This document shows positions 1 to 8,500 of a stretch of DNA of 64,000 nt, piece after piece. The DNA lies in contig WRCY01000005.1 of the NCBI GenBank assembly GCA_009783695.1, positions 1 through 64,000 on the forward strand, read 5' to 3'. The notes beneath the pieces are model-generated. The model made no database searches, had not been told where the DNA came from, and was given only the letters and a program-made list of their open reading frames with translations. Both the position numbers and the translations under genes were made by a program. The stretch comes from Oscillospiraceae bacterium (lineage in GTDB: Bacteria; Bacillota; Clostridia; Oscillospirales; Ruminococcaceae). The first letter of the stretch is position 1; the number at the start of each line of letters is the position of its first letter.

Positions 1-228
1 AGACGATGTATCTGTGTTGAAAGACGATGTATCTGTGTTGAAAGACGATGTATCTGTGTTGAAAGACGATGTATCTGTGTTGAAAGACGATGTATCTGTG
101 TTGAAAGACGATGTATCTGTGTTAAAAGACGATGTATCTGTGTTGAAAGACGATGTATCTGTGTTAAAAAACGACGTATCTGTGTTGAAAGACGATGTAT
201 CTGTGTTGAAAGACGATGTGGTTATTCT
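1..228 (+). repeat. 21-bp coding tandem repeat (VNTR)
   Basis: About ten in-frame copies of a 21-bp unit (AAAGACGATGTATCTGTGTT plus G or A) that encode VLKDDVS. The period is a multiple of three, so gain or loss of units changes protein length without a frameshift. The array continues past the left edge. Confidence 0.95.
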
Positions 229-331
229 GAAAGAAGACAACGAAGAATTCCGCTCCGGTATCAACTTATTGCTTGGATGGGCTGAAGAAGTGGCGAGTAT
301 AGAGCAGATTCCTTTAATAAAACATGAATAA
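2..331 (+). CDS. 3' part of coiled-coil repeat protein (partial)
   Basis: The reading frame is open from the left edge, so the true start lies outside the window. The visible 109 residues are about ten copies of the heptad VLKDDVS followed by a unique tail of about 37 residues with the segment INLLLGWAEEVASIEQ. The heptad places V and L at coiled-coil core positions and D/K outside, so a long parallel coiled coil is expected. The DNA repeats are almost identical at nucleotide level (single changes near 123 and 166-175), which indicates recent expansion. I do not recognise a function. A TTG at 14 could be taken as a start but has no ribosome site. Confidence 0.75.
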   Translation, partial: DDVSVLKDDVSVLKDDVSVLKDDVSVLKDDVSVLKDDVSVLKDDVSVLKDDVSVLKNDVSVLKDDVSVLKDDVVILKEDNEEFRSGINLLLGWAEEVASIEQIPLIKHE

Positions 332-356
332 AAAAAGGGGCTTTTGAAGCCCCTTA
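331..356 (-). terminator. Rho-independent terminator of the ABC ATPase unit
   Basis: Hairpin AGGGGCTTTTGAAGCCCCTT overlapping the stop codon of the minus-strand ATPase gene. Read on the minus strand it is followed by a run of T, so it mainly terminates the leftward transcript. It lies between convergent genes and may also act weakly on the plus strand. Confidence 0.85.
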
Positions 357-1013
357 AACTATTCTCCCGTCCGAAATCCGTATAATCTTATCCGCCGTCC
401 GCGCGGCTTTTTCATCATGCGTAATCAGCACAACCGTGCGCCCCGCCTCGTTCAGTCCGCGCAGAATCCGCATAATGTCCGCGCCCGTCCGGCTGTCTAA
501 GCTCCCGCACGGCTCGTCCGCGAGAATCAGCGGAGGTTTTGCCGCGATTGCGCGCGCAATCGCAACCCGCTGCTGCTGCCCGCCGGAGAGCTGCGAGGGG
601 CGGTGATTTGCGCGTTTTGTGAGCCCGACAATCCCGAGCGCTTCGTCTGCCAGCTTCTCGCGAAGCCGTGCGGGCGTTTTTCTGTATATGAGCGGCAGAA
701 GCACATTTTCGCGGGCTGTCAGCGTCGGAATAAGGTTGAAGCCCTGAAAAATAAAGCCGATTTTAAGGTTGCGCACGCGCGCGAGCCGGCGGCGTGACAT
801 TCTCGAAACGTCCTCACCGTCTAAGATATAGCTCCCGTCCGACGGGGAGTCGAGGCAGCCTAATATGTTCATGAGAGTGGTTTTGCCGGAGCCAGACGCG
901 CCGGTGACTGAAACGAATTCGCCGCCCCCGATGTCAATACTGACGCTGTCGAGGGCGGCGATAATGCCTTCGCCCATCTTATATTTTTTATGAATGTCAC
1001 GGATTTTTATCAT
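354..1013 (-). CDS. ABC transporter ATP-binding protein (MacB/LolD type)
   Basis: 219 residues, the usual length of a stand-alone ATPase of the macrolide/lipoprotein exporter class. Walker [10 protein letters not shown] is at residues 38-46, Q-loop glutamine at 90, signature LSGGQQQ at 142-148, Walker B LILADE at 162-167 and the switch histidine at 199. It should bind ATP in the cytoplasm and drive an FtsX-like permease, most likely the one encoded at 2162-3331 on the opposite strand. Its ATG overlaps the TAA of the upstream Cys-rich gene by one base (TAATG), so the two are translationally coupled, and the ribosome site AAGGGAG lies inside that upstream gene. Confidence 0.93.
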   Translation of the reverse strand: MIKIRDIHKKYKMGEGIIAALDSVSIDIGGGEFVSVTGASGSGKTTLMNILGCLDSPSDGSYILDGEDVSRMSRRRLARVRNLKIGFIFQGFNLIPTLTARENVLLPLIYRKTPARLREKLADEALGIVGLTKRANHRPSQLSGGQQQRVAIARAIAAKPPLILADEPCGSLDSRTGADIMRILRGLNEAGRTVVLITHDEKAARTADKIIRISDGRIV

Positions 1014-1183
1014 TAATTGTCTCCCTTATTAATATATGAATCGGTACTCGCGCCGGCCGCTCCCCGGTCTTCATAATAGCAGCAGGGCGACGCCAGCGCG
1101 TTTGTGATTTGCGAGCTCCCCTCAAGGCAGCAGTAGCCGTCTTGCTGATGGCGGCAGGTTTCATTGCATATAATAAGATTCAT
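1013..1183 (-). CDS. Small Cys-rich protein, 56 aa
   Basis: Short frame not obvious in automatic calls. The product starts MNLIICNETC and has cysteines at 6, 10, 18, 19, 34 and 35, with the stretch CRHQQDGYCCLE. Such spacing suggests a small metal (zinc or iron-sulfur) binding protein, and short clostridial proteins with a CxxxC...GYC pattern are common, but I cannot name a family. Support for coding: it is followed by a one-base stop/start overlap with the ABC ATPase and preceded by a copy of the dispersed leader repeat ending at its ATG with AAAAGGACT as ribosome site. Confidence 0.75.
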   Translation of the reverse strand: MNLIICNETCRHQQDGYCCLEGSSQITNALASPCCYYEDRGAAGASTDSYINKGDN

Positions 1184-1263
1184 TTTTTCTATACAGTCCT
1201 TTTTTCACAGGAGAATCGTAAAAACAACAGTTCCTCCGATTCAGCTGTTCTGTTTTGAACTTT
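1184..1263 (-). repeat. Leader repeat copy (before Cys-rich gene)
   Basis: Diverged copy of the dispersed 5' leader repeat. On the minus strand it shows CTGAATCGGAGGAACTGTTG, then GTGAAAAAAGGACT close to the start codon. The conserved parts are TGAATCGG, the GTTGTTTT arm and the ribosome-site block. Confidence 0.7.
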
Positions 1264-1349
1264 TTCACCTTTCAATAAGATTAATCACGTTTATTATTAA
1301 CGGGAATTTTTTTATTATCCGTATAATATTTCGGGAAAATTTAGCCAAA

Positions 1350-1407
1350 ATAATTATGATGAAAACATGGTTTTGATGATTTGTTAGTGCAGAAAGGCAT
1401 GGTGAAA
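1350..1407 (+). repeat. Leader repeat copy (before MacA-like gene)
   Basis: Shortened or diverged copy: GATGAAAACATGGTTTTGATG hairpin region near 1358-1378 followed by GTGCAGAAAGGCATGGTGAA ending at the ATG at 1408. The same GTGCAGAAAGGACATGGTGA variant precedes flgD. Confidence 0.6.
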
Positions 1408-2085
1408 ATGAAAAAATACATTAAATGGGCTCTTCTCGGGATTTTTATTACAATGGGCGTATGGGCGGCGGTTATCGCGCCGCAGGCGACGCTGAGCATG
1501 CTGCCCGAGGTGCAGACCGTCTTCCCGCAGACGGTTTTCCACCGTGAGGTTGTTCGCGGCGCGGGCGTTATTTACAGCGCGGGAGACACGTTTTACCTGT
1601 CCGCCGCCGTTCGCGAGCGTGACATCAACGCAGTACGCCCGGGTCAGTCTGCCGAGCTTTACGGCGCGGCAATCGGCGACGGACTTTATACCGCCGTCGT
1701 TTGGAGAATCGCGGACTTTGCGCGGCAGCAGGAATTCGGCGGCATAAACGAAACTGTGGTGGACGTGATTTTAGAGCTTGACAACATAGGTGAAGCCGTT
1801 ATAAACCCCGATGAGTTTATACGTGTCGGATACACTGCCGAAGCCGTAATCGGCGTCGGTGAGCCGAGAGAGATGGTGCTGGTGCCGTACACTGCGATTA
1901 ATCAGGACGAACGCGGCGAATACGTCTTTGTTTTAGCGGGGAACACCGCGCTGCGACGCGATATAATCACGGGGCTTGAGCTTGCGGAGGGTGCCCAGCT
2001 GCTCGCGGGAATCCGCGGGGACGACGAGCTGATAATACGGCCCGAGCGTTATTCGGAAAATATGCTTGTGAAGCCGGTGCCGTGA
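1408..2085 (+). CDS. MacA/HlyD-like periplasmic adaptor, short form
   Basis: 225 residues. A single membrane anchor (about residues 5-24) is followed by an extracytoplasmic part with the look of the beta-barrel and membrane-proximal domains of MacA-type adaptors (AAVRERDINAVRPGQSAEL; VLVPYTAINQDERGEYVFVL). The coiled-coil hairpin and lipoyl domain of full-length MacA (about 370-400 aa) are not visible, so this is a minimal adaptor. I chose the ATG at 1408, where the leader repeat ends, over the in-frame TTG at 1381. It is followed after 76 bases by the permease gene, and the two would pair with the divergent ATPase. Confidence 0.75.
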   Translation: MKKYIKWALLGIFITMGVWAAVIAPQATLSMLPEVQTVFPQTVFHREVVRGAGVIYSAGDTFYLSAAVRERDINAVRPGQSAELYGAAIGDGLYTAVVWRIADFARQQEFGGINETVVDVILELDNIGEAVINPDEFIRVGYTAEAVIGVGEPREMVLVPYTAINQDERGEYVFVLAGNTALRRDIITGLELAEGAQLLAGIRGDDELIIRPERYSENMLVKPVP

Positions 2086-2161
2086 AGCGTAAACGTGTTT
2101 TTTTCCGAAGCCGGCGCGTTAAAACAATGCGTAAACTAAAATAGATTTACAGGAAGATTTT

Positions 2162-3331
2162 ATGCTCATTAACAAAACCGCACTTAAAAATATACTCCGC
2201 AGCAAAACCCGCTCAGCGCTGACGATGACGGGGATTGCCGTCGGTGCGTTCGCGGTCGCGCTCATCTCGCAAATCAGTGCGACAGGCGCGGGGCAGGTAT
2301 CGGAAATCCTCGAAAACATGGGAATCAACACCGTGCTCGTGCAGTCGCGTCAGGCGAACGCGGCGGCAAACCTTGACGATGCGGACATCGTAACTCTCGG
2401 CGCAATCAGCGGCGTCGATAAGGCGATGCCGCTCATGTCCGCGAACGCCCGCGCAGATATATTGGAAAAAAGCCTTCCCTGCCTTGCCTGGGGGGTTAAC
2501 AGCGAGGCGCGGGAAATCATCTCGCTGCGCCCCTTGCACGGTCGGCTGATTGACAGCAGGGACGTGGTTTCGGGCGCGCTCGTCTGCGTTATTGACGAGG
2601 AAATTGCACGTAAAACCTACGGACGCAGCAACATTGTCGGTAAAAACATAAGTCTGCTCATCGGCGGCGAGTACCGCGAGTTTGAGATTATCGGCGTGGC
2701 GAGCTCGGGGCTCTCGGTGCTTCAATCCGCGCTTTCCGGGATTATCCCCGACTTCGTGTACGTGCCGTTTTCGACCATGCAGAGCCTTACGGGGCGCGAA
2801 ACCTACGATAAAATCGCGGTGCTGCTCAGCCCTGATGCGGACGGGATTCAGCCCGCCGCAACCGAGCGGATTGAAGCAAAGCTGGGACAGGAGCTGATTG
2901 CGTCAAATCTTTTACAGCAGAAAAACCAGCTCCAGGGGATTATGGGGACGGTGACTTTTGCGCTGTCGGTAATCGCGGGTATTTCGCTGTTTGTTGCAGG
3001 GCTCACGGTCATGACGACCATGCTTGTGAGCGTCAGCGAGCGTACCCGAGAAATAGGAATCAAGAAGTCGGTAGGTGCCTGCAACTTCGACATCATGCGG
3101 GAGTTTTTATCGGAGAGCGCGCTGCTCGCCCTTATCGGCAGCGCGGCGGGGAGCCTTGCCGCGCTTATGGTATCGCTGGCGGGCGCGGGGGTTCTGGGGA
3201 TTGCTTTTGAGTTCAGTCTGTGGCGGTTTTTATCGCCGGTGCTGTTTTCGCTGCTGCTCGGCGGGCTTTTCGGGGTTTACCCCGCGCTCAAAGCCGCGAA
3301 TATGAAGCCGATTGACGCGCTGCGCATGTAG
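2162..3331 (+). CDS. MacB-like ABC transporter permease (FtsX fold)
   Basis: 389 residues. One N-terminal membrane helix (about 17-40), a long extracytoplasmic MacB_PCD-like domain, and three C-terminal helices with the FtsX signature region SERTREIGIKKSVGA (about 295-309) and the ending AANMKPIDALRM typical of MacB permeases. Unlike MacB of proteobacteria it has no fused ATPase; the ATPase is encoded separately at 354-1013 on the other strand. Substrate unknown (peptide, lipid or antibiotic are all possible for the family). Ribosome site CAGGAAG lies 7 bases before the ATG. Confidence 0.9.
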   Translation: MLINKTALKNILRSKTRSALTMTGIAVGAFAVALISQISATGAGQVSEILENMGINTVLVQSRQANAAANLDDADIVTLGAISGVDKAMPLMSANARADILEKSLPCLAWGVNSEAREIISLRPLHGRLIDSRDVVSGALVCVIDEEIARKTYGRSNIVGKNISLLIGGEYREFEIIGVASSGLSVLQSALSGIIPDFVYVPFSTMQSLTGRETYDKIAVLLSPDADGIQPAATERIEAKLGQELIASNLLQQKNQLQGIMGTVTFALSVIAGISLFVAGLTVMTTMLVSVSERTREIGIKKSVGACNFDIMREFLSESALLALIGSAAGSLAALMVSLAGAGVLGIAFEFSLWRFLSPVLFSLLLGGLFGVYPALKAANMKPIDALRM

Positions 3332-3412
3332 ATACTGCCGCCTGATAATTTCATTCACCGGGCGGCAGGGATTGCTGCAGCTGCGCTTGGCGCACGAAGT
3401 CAGCGAAATTTC

Positions 3413-3441
3413 TTGACAAACTATATGATTTATAGTATAAT
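3413..3441 (+). promoter_or_regulatory. Sigma-A promoter
   Basis: TTGACA (3413-3418), 17-base spacer, TATAAT (3436-3441). Consensus match, about 30 bases before the TTG start of the following gene. Confidence 0.85.
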
Positions 3442-3470
3442 AAAAGGCAATAATTGGGAGATATTGCATT

Positions 3471-3770
3471 TTGATTTATTTAAAGCTCGCTGTAATTGCA
3501 GCTTCGGCGGTTTTGGTTTTAGGTTTGGTTGCGGCGTCGGCAGCCCTTGCCGCCATGCTTGCGGCAACGGGAATACTGTCGGTTTTTGTCGCGCTGGGGT
3601 GTCTTGCCGGAATCCTGCGCAACATCGCGAGCGACCTCGCGCCTGCGGCTATGCTTTTTGCGGGGCTTTTCGGCGTTTTCGGCGCGCTTTCTATTGCGGC
3701 GGCTCTTTATATTCTCTGCCCGGGGGCAATCCGGCGCTTTAACTCTGCTGTGGAGAGTGTCCTTTCGTGA
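3471..3770 (+). CDS. Small hydrophobic membrane protein, 99 aa
   Basis: Almost entirely hydrophobic with about three membrane helices and many Ala/Leu residues. The start is TTG at 3471 with GGGAG 11 bases ahead, directly downstream of a consensus promoter. The stop overlaps the GTG of the next gene (GTGA), so it is co-translated with the DUF4097-like protein. I do not recognise the family. A membrane partner of the downstream protein is an inference from coupling only. Confidence 0.7.
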   Translation: MIYLKLAVIAASAVLVLGLVAASAALAAMLAATGILSVFVALGCLAGILRNIASDLAPAAMLFAGLFGVFGALSIAAALYILCPGAIRRFNSAVESVLS

Positions 3771-4594
3771 AAAAACTCTTGAAGCGCATAAGATTCATGC
3801 ACATAAAAGGCTTAAATAAAGCGGGCATACCAATAAAATTGCTTTGGCTTTTTATATCGCTCACAGTAATTTTCGGCACACTTGCAATAGTTACGCAGCT
3901 GCTCGCCGCGGAGCTGTTCGGGTGGGAGTCCACGGTGCACAGAGAGCGGCGGGAAATTGAATCCTCGCTCTACATCAGCATTAACTCAGCGGATATACCT
4001 CTTGAGGTTTACACCCATGACGGTGACAAAATTATAATCGAATATATAAGCGAAACCACGTTGATTGTCGAAGAGGACGAGCTCGAGCTTAAAATAAGCC
4101 GCGTGGAGGACTTCACGCTTTCGCTGTTCAGCCGCGACGTGCTGAACTACGGAATGGTCGTGCGGCTTCCGCAGCAGACATACAGGGAAATTAAGCTTTC
4201 ATCAGCGTCCGGCGATATTTCCGTAAAAAATATAAATGCGGAGCTTTTAAGCATAACTTCACGCTCGGGCGATATAAGCCTGCGCGAAACCGAGGGGCTC
4301 ATTACCGTGAGCACGCGGCAGGGCGGCGTTTATGCGGAGTTTTTGAACTTTACCGACGCCTGCGCAATCGAAACGGATTCGGGGAGTATTAAAGTGCTGA
4401 TGCCGGAGCGTGCCGCCGTGAATCTTACTTTTCTGACCGATACGGGCAGGTTTACCTCGGACTTCTTCCGCAGCCGGTATCACTGTCACGAGGGCGATTT
4501 GTACTTGGCAAGCGGCGCAAACCCGTTAAGGTTTACAGTACGGACAGGCAGTGCTGACCTTGATTTTCATAAACGTGACGAAATAGTGAGATGA
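3767..4594 (+). CDS. DUF4097-like beta-helix protein, membrane-anchored
   Basis: 275 residues. One membrane helix at about 23-45, then repeated strands with the recurring pattern SxSGDISVKNI / SRSGDISLRET / TRQGGVYAEF / TDSGSIKVLM, which is characteristic of the DUF4097 putative-adhesin fold. Start is GTG at 3767 overlapping the previous stop. In Firmicutes such genes usually accompany small membrane proteins of regulatory (DUF1700-like) type. The function is unknown. Confidence 0.75.
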   Translation: MKKLLKRIRFMHIKGLNKAGIPIKLLWLFISLTVIFGTLAIVTQLLAAELFGWESTVHRERREIESSLYISINSADIPLEVYTHDGDKIIIEYISETTLIVEEDELELKISRVEDFTLSLFSRDVLNYGMVVRLPQQTYREIKLSSASGDISVKNINAELLSITSRSGDISLRETEGLITVSTRQGGVYAEFLNFTDACAIETDSGSIKVLMPERAAVNLTFLTDTGRFTSDFFRSRYHCHEGDLYLASGANPLRFTVRTGSADLDFHKRDEIVR

Positions 4595-4627
4595 CGAACA
4601 ATTGACAATTAATAAAGAGGAGAATAA

Positions 4628-5557
4628 ATGCTGTCGGTTATTATTCCCGCTTATAATGAAGAGGAAAACATAAGAAAAGCGGCGGGAGTTCTGAGCTCGA
4701 TTTTAACCGCTGAAAAGCTTGACTATGAGCTTATATTCGTGGACGACGGCTCAGGCGACGGGACATGGCGGGAGATTTCCGTGCTGTCAGCCGAGGACGG
4801 CTGCATTAAAGGCGTGCGCTTTTCCCGCAACTTCGGCAAAGAGGGTGCGATTTTCGCAGGGCTTAGGCGTGCGCAGGGAAACGCCGCAGTCATTATCGAC
4901 TGCGACCTGCAGCATCCGGCGGAGCTTATCCCCGATATGATGAAGCTGCACGGGCAGGGCTTCGAGGTCGTCGAGGCTGTCAAGCGCACACGCGGCAGAG
5001 AAAGCATATTCTATAAGCTTTTCGCGGGAATTTTCTACAGCGCGATGAAAGCAAATTCCGACATAGATTTGGACAGGGCAAGCGACTTCAAGCTGCTCGA
5101 CCGCAAGGTTATTGACGCACTGCTCGAAATGCCCGAGCGGCTGACGTTTTTCCGCGCGCTGTCGAGCTGGGTGGGCTTTAGACGCACAAGACTCGAGTTT
5201 GACGTGCGCCCGCGCGAGAAAGGCGGGAGCAGGTGGAGCTTCAGAAAGCTTTTCAAATTCGCGCTGTCGAATCTTACGAGCTTTACCTATTTCCCGATGC
5301 AGCTGATGACTTTTATCGGGCTTGTCTTCTTTGTATTTGCGCTGGGGCTCGGGATTAACACGCTTGTGCAGTATTTTCACGGCGTATCGGCAGAGGGCTT
5401 CACGACGGTTATTATTTTAGTGCTTATTACAGGCTCGTTCATTATGTTCGGGCTTGGAATTATCGGATACTACATCAGCAAGATTTATGAGGAAATAAAG
5501 TTCAGACCGCGTTTTATTATAACGCAGGAGACCGGCTTTGATGGAAAAGAACAGTGA
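4628..5557 (+). CDS. Glycosyltransferase family 2 (GtrB/DPM1-like)
   Basis: 309 residues. N-terminal GT-A domain with VIIPAYNEEENI at 4-15, nucleotide-sugar motif VDDGSGDGTW near 38-47 and the metal-binding DCDLQHP near 97-103. Two C-terminal membrane helices (about 230-255 and 262-290) as in polyprenyl-phosphate sugar transferases. It probably loads a sugar onto undecaprenyl phosphate on the cytoplasmic face. It overlaps the following YfhO gene by 17 bases, and YfhO proteins are linked with use of such lipid-sugars, so the two probably act together in cell-envelope glycosylation. Confidence 0.92.
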   Translation: MLSVIIPAYNEEENIRKAAGVLSSILTAEKLDYELIFVDDGSGDGTWREISVLSAEDGCIKGVRFSRNFGKEGAIFAGLRRAQGNAAVIIDCDLQHPAELIPDMMKLHGQGFEVVEAVKRTRGRESIFYKLFAGIFYSAMKANSDIDLDRASDFKLLDRKVIDALLEMPERLTFFRALSSWVGFRRTRLEFDVRPREKGGSRWSFRKLFKFALSNLTSFTYFPMQLMTFIGLVFFVFALGLGINTLVQYFHGVSAEGFTTVIILVLITGSFIMFGLGIIGYYISKIYEEIKFRPRFIITQETGFDGKEQ

Positions 5558-8500
5558 GAATCGGCAAACATGGCTGTTTAACGAGAAAGGAAGCGTCCTT
5601 GTTTCAAAAGAAACCGGGGATGACATTAAGGTGATGAAAAATAAAACCAACCCGCTTACCCGGCTGTTTAAGGAGAACCCGTTTTATTTTGCGGCGTTCT
5701 TTTTACCTGCTGTGATTCTGTTTGTTTCGTATGTTTTATTCGGGGTTTATCCGTTTGGCAACCGCTCGGTGCTCGCGCTCGACCTCAACGGGCAGTATGT
5801 CTATTATTTCGACTACATGAAAGATGTTTTCACAGGACACGAGAGCCTGTTTTATTCCTGGAGCCGCAGTCTTTCCGGCGAGTTTATCGGAACGTTCGGC
5901 TACTATCTCGCGAGTCCTTTCAATCTTCTTGTCTGGCTGTTTCCGCGGGAATACATAACCGAGGGCATACTCACAATGCTGATTGCCAAAGTCGGCACAA
6001 TCGGCGTTACTATGGCAGTTTACCTGCGGCGCGGGCGCGGGTACAGCGCGGGGACGGCGACAGTATTCTCGATGATGTACGCGCTTTGCGCCTACACTGT
6101 CGTGCAGACCATGAACCCCATGTGGCTCGACGGTGTGCTTATATTGCCGCTCATCATATACGGCGTGGAGTCATTAGTTAAATACGGGCGGTTCAGGCTG
6201 CTTACATTGTCTTTATTTTACAGCTTCGTCACCTGCTTCTATATCGGGTATATGCTCGGGATTTTTACTGCGCTGTATTTTATCTGCTGTCTTGTTTCGT
6301 CGCGGTGTTCCGAACGCGGGAACCAAAGCTCCGACGGCGGCGCTGTTATGGCTCGCATCGGGCTGTTTGCCATTTCGGCGGCGACGGCAATACTCATGGC
6401 GAGCTTTATACTGATTCCTGTTTACAGCTCGCTGCAGCTCGGCAAAAGAGACTTCACGCAGCCTTTCAGAACAGCCGGGGGCGAGCTTAACACCGAGTTC
6501 TTCGGGCAGACAAACTTCATGCTCGCCGACTTTGCACGTAAAGTCTTCCCGAACAGCTACGACACCGTGCGCAACGACAGCCTGCCCGCCGTCTACAGCG
6601 GGACGCTGGTGCTTCTTCTTCTGCCGCTGTTCTTCTTCGCGGGGAAAGAAAAAGTCATATCCGTGAAAAGGCGGGCGGCGGGCGCGATACTTGCGTTATT
6701 TTTGATTCTGAGTATGTACTATACGCCAATCGACACCTTTATGCACGGCATGCAGGTTCCAAACTGGCTGCCGTACCGCTACAGCTTCATTCTTTCATTC
6801 CTGTTCACGGCGTGGGCGGCGGAGGTTTTTGACAAGCTGCGGGAGTTTTCGCGGCGTACAATCGGCTTATCCGCGCTCGGAATCTTCGGGCTGCTCGTCT
6901 GCTTCGAGAGCCGCGATACGTTTAACTCCTCGCTCGGCGACGGCGGGCGCGAGCTGTTTGATAACGCAACGGTTGTCATTCCCGCATTATTAATACTGGC
7001 AGTGCTGACAGTCATTTTACTTTGCAACAAGAATAAAAAGTTCGGCAAGACCGCGCTCACGGTTACAATCGGGGCGGTGGTCGCACTCGAGCTGTTCTAC
7101 AGCACCTACTCGGGTATCAAAAAGCAGGACGAGGACATAACCTATTCCGACCGTGCAAGCTATACAGACTTCATACTGCCGCTGCGGGAAGTCGTAAACG
7201 AAATCAAGGAGTCCGATGACGGCTTTTACCGTATTGAAAAGGACTTTCACCGCACTGTGAACGACCCGCTCGCACTGGGCATGTATGGTCTTTCGCACAG
7301 CTCGAGCACCTTCCACGAGGGCGCAGTGACGCTGCTCGGCAGGCTCGGAATGACCTCGAAAGGGCACTACACCCGTTACAGCGGCACAACGCTTACGGAC
7401 GATTTATTCGGCGTGCGCTATATATTATCGCACAGCGGATACAGCTATGACAGGCCGCTGTCAAGCGGAATCCTCAGCATAAGGCACAACGACAACGCGC
7501 TGCCGATTGCGTATCTTACCGATACAAGGCTTGCAACGCTCAATTTCGACGATTATCCCGCCGATGATACCCATATTTTCAGGCGGCAGAACCGTCTGCT
7601 CTCTGCAATGACGGGCGAGCCGAAAGTGGTTGAGTACATCAGGTCTATCGAACCCGAAAACATCGAAAAGACCACGGAAAACGTCATAGAGGGCGGCACA
7701 ACCGACGGGCACACCGCGTATACCGCGTCTGGTGAGAACGCAAAGGTCATCTATAGTATTACCGCCGAAGCCGACGGCAATATCTTCATGTGGCTGCCCA
7801 CCGCGCATGAGAGAAGAGCGGGCGTTTTAGTGGAGCGCAGGAACGAGGAGGGCGCGGTTGTGCGCAGCGACAGGCGCGGAAGCTACTTCGAGTATGACGA
7901 TTACTGCATTATGAATCTCGGCGAATTTAAAGCGGGCGAATACTTCTCGGTCACGCTCGCATTGCAGCGCGACGACCTTTATTACAAAAGCGCGTACTTC
8001 GCGTACATGGACGGCGAACTTTACGGCGGGGCGATAGATTCACTGCACGCGCTCAACTCGCAAACTGCGGTTACAAAGCGTTCGGGAACCGACCTGCGGA
8101 TTGATGTTTTCACCGATACGGAGCGGCTGCTGTTCACGACCATTCCCGCCGAGCCCGGCTGGACGGCGACGGTAGACGGGCGCGAGGTTGAGTACGTTAA
8201 GGTTATGGGGGCGCTGATTGGCATTATGCTTCCTGCCGGAGCGCATGTAATCGAGCTTAAATTCACGCCCGCGGGCTATCCTGTCGCGCTTTTCCTTACG
8301 GGCGGCGGCTTAATAATATTCATCGTGCTTTGTGTGCTTTATTCAAAGCTTAATAAAACAAGAGGCGGCGGAAAGTGGGCAATGGAAAGCGGACAGCTGA
8401 CAGCTGACAATGAGCAGTTAACAATTGACAGTTATGAAGAGCACGAAGAATTTGATTATAAAATTGCCAATATCGGCGAGCCGCAGGACGAGTCTGCTGT

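Noticed and set aside
1..228. 21-bp repeat as CRISPR or satellite DNA
   Set aside because: No spacers; the unit is translated in frame as a coiled-coil heptad.
1164..1376. 70-residue plus-strand frame in the exporter intergenic region
   Set aside because: It overlaps the opposite-strand Cys-rich gene and its leader copy, is Phe/Ile-rich from A/T-rich DNA, and lacks a ribosome site.
3338..3371. CTGCCGCC...GGGCGGCAG hairpin behind the MacB-like gene as terminator
   Set aside because: It has a long loop and no T run; it may be a structure at the 3' end but cannot be called a terminator.
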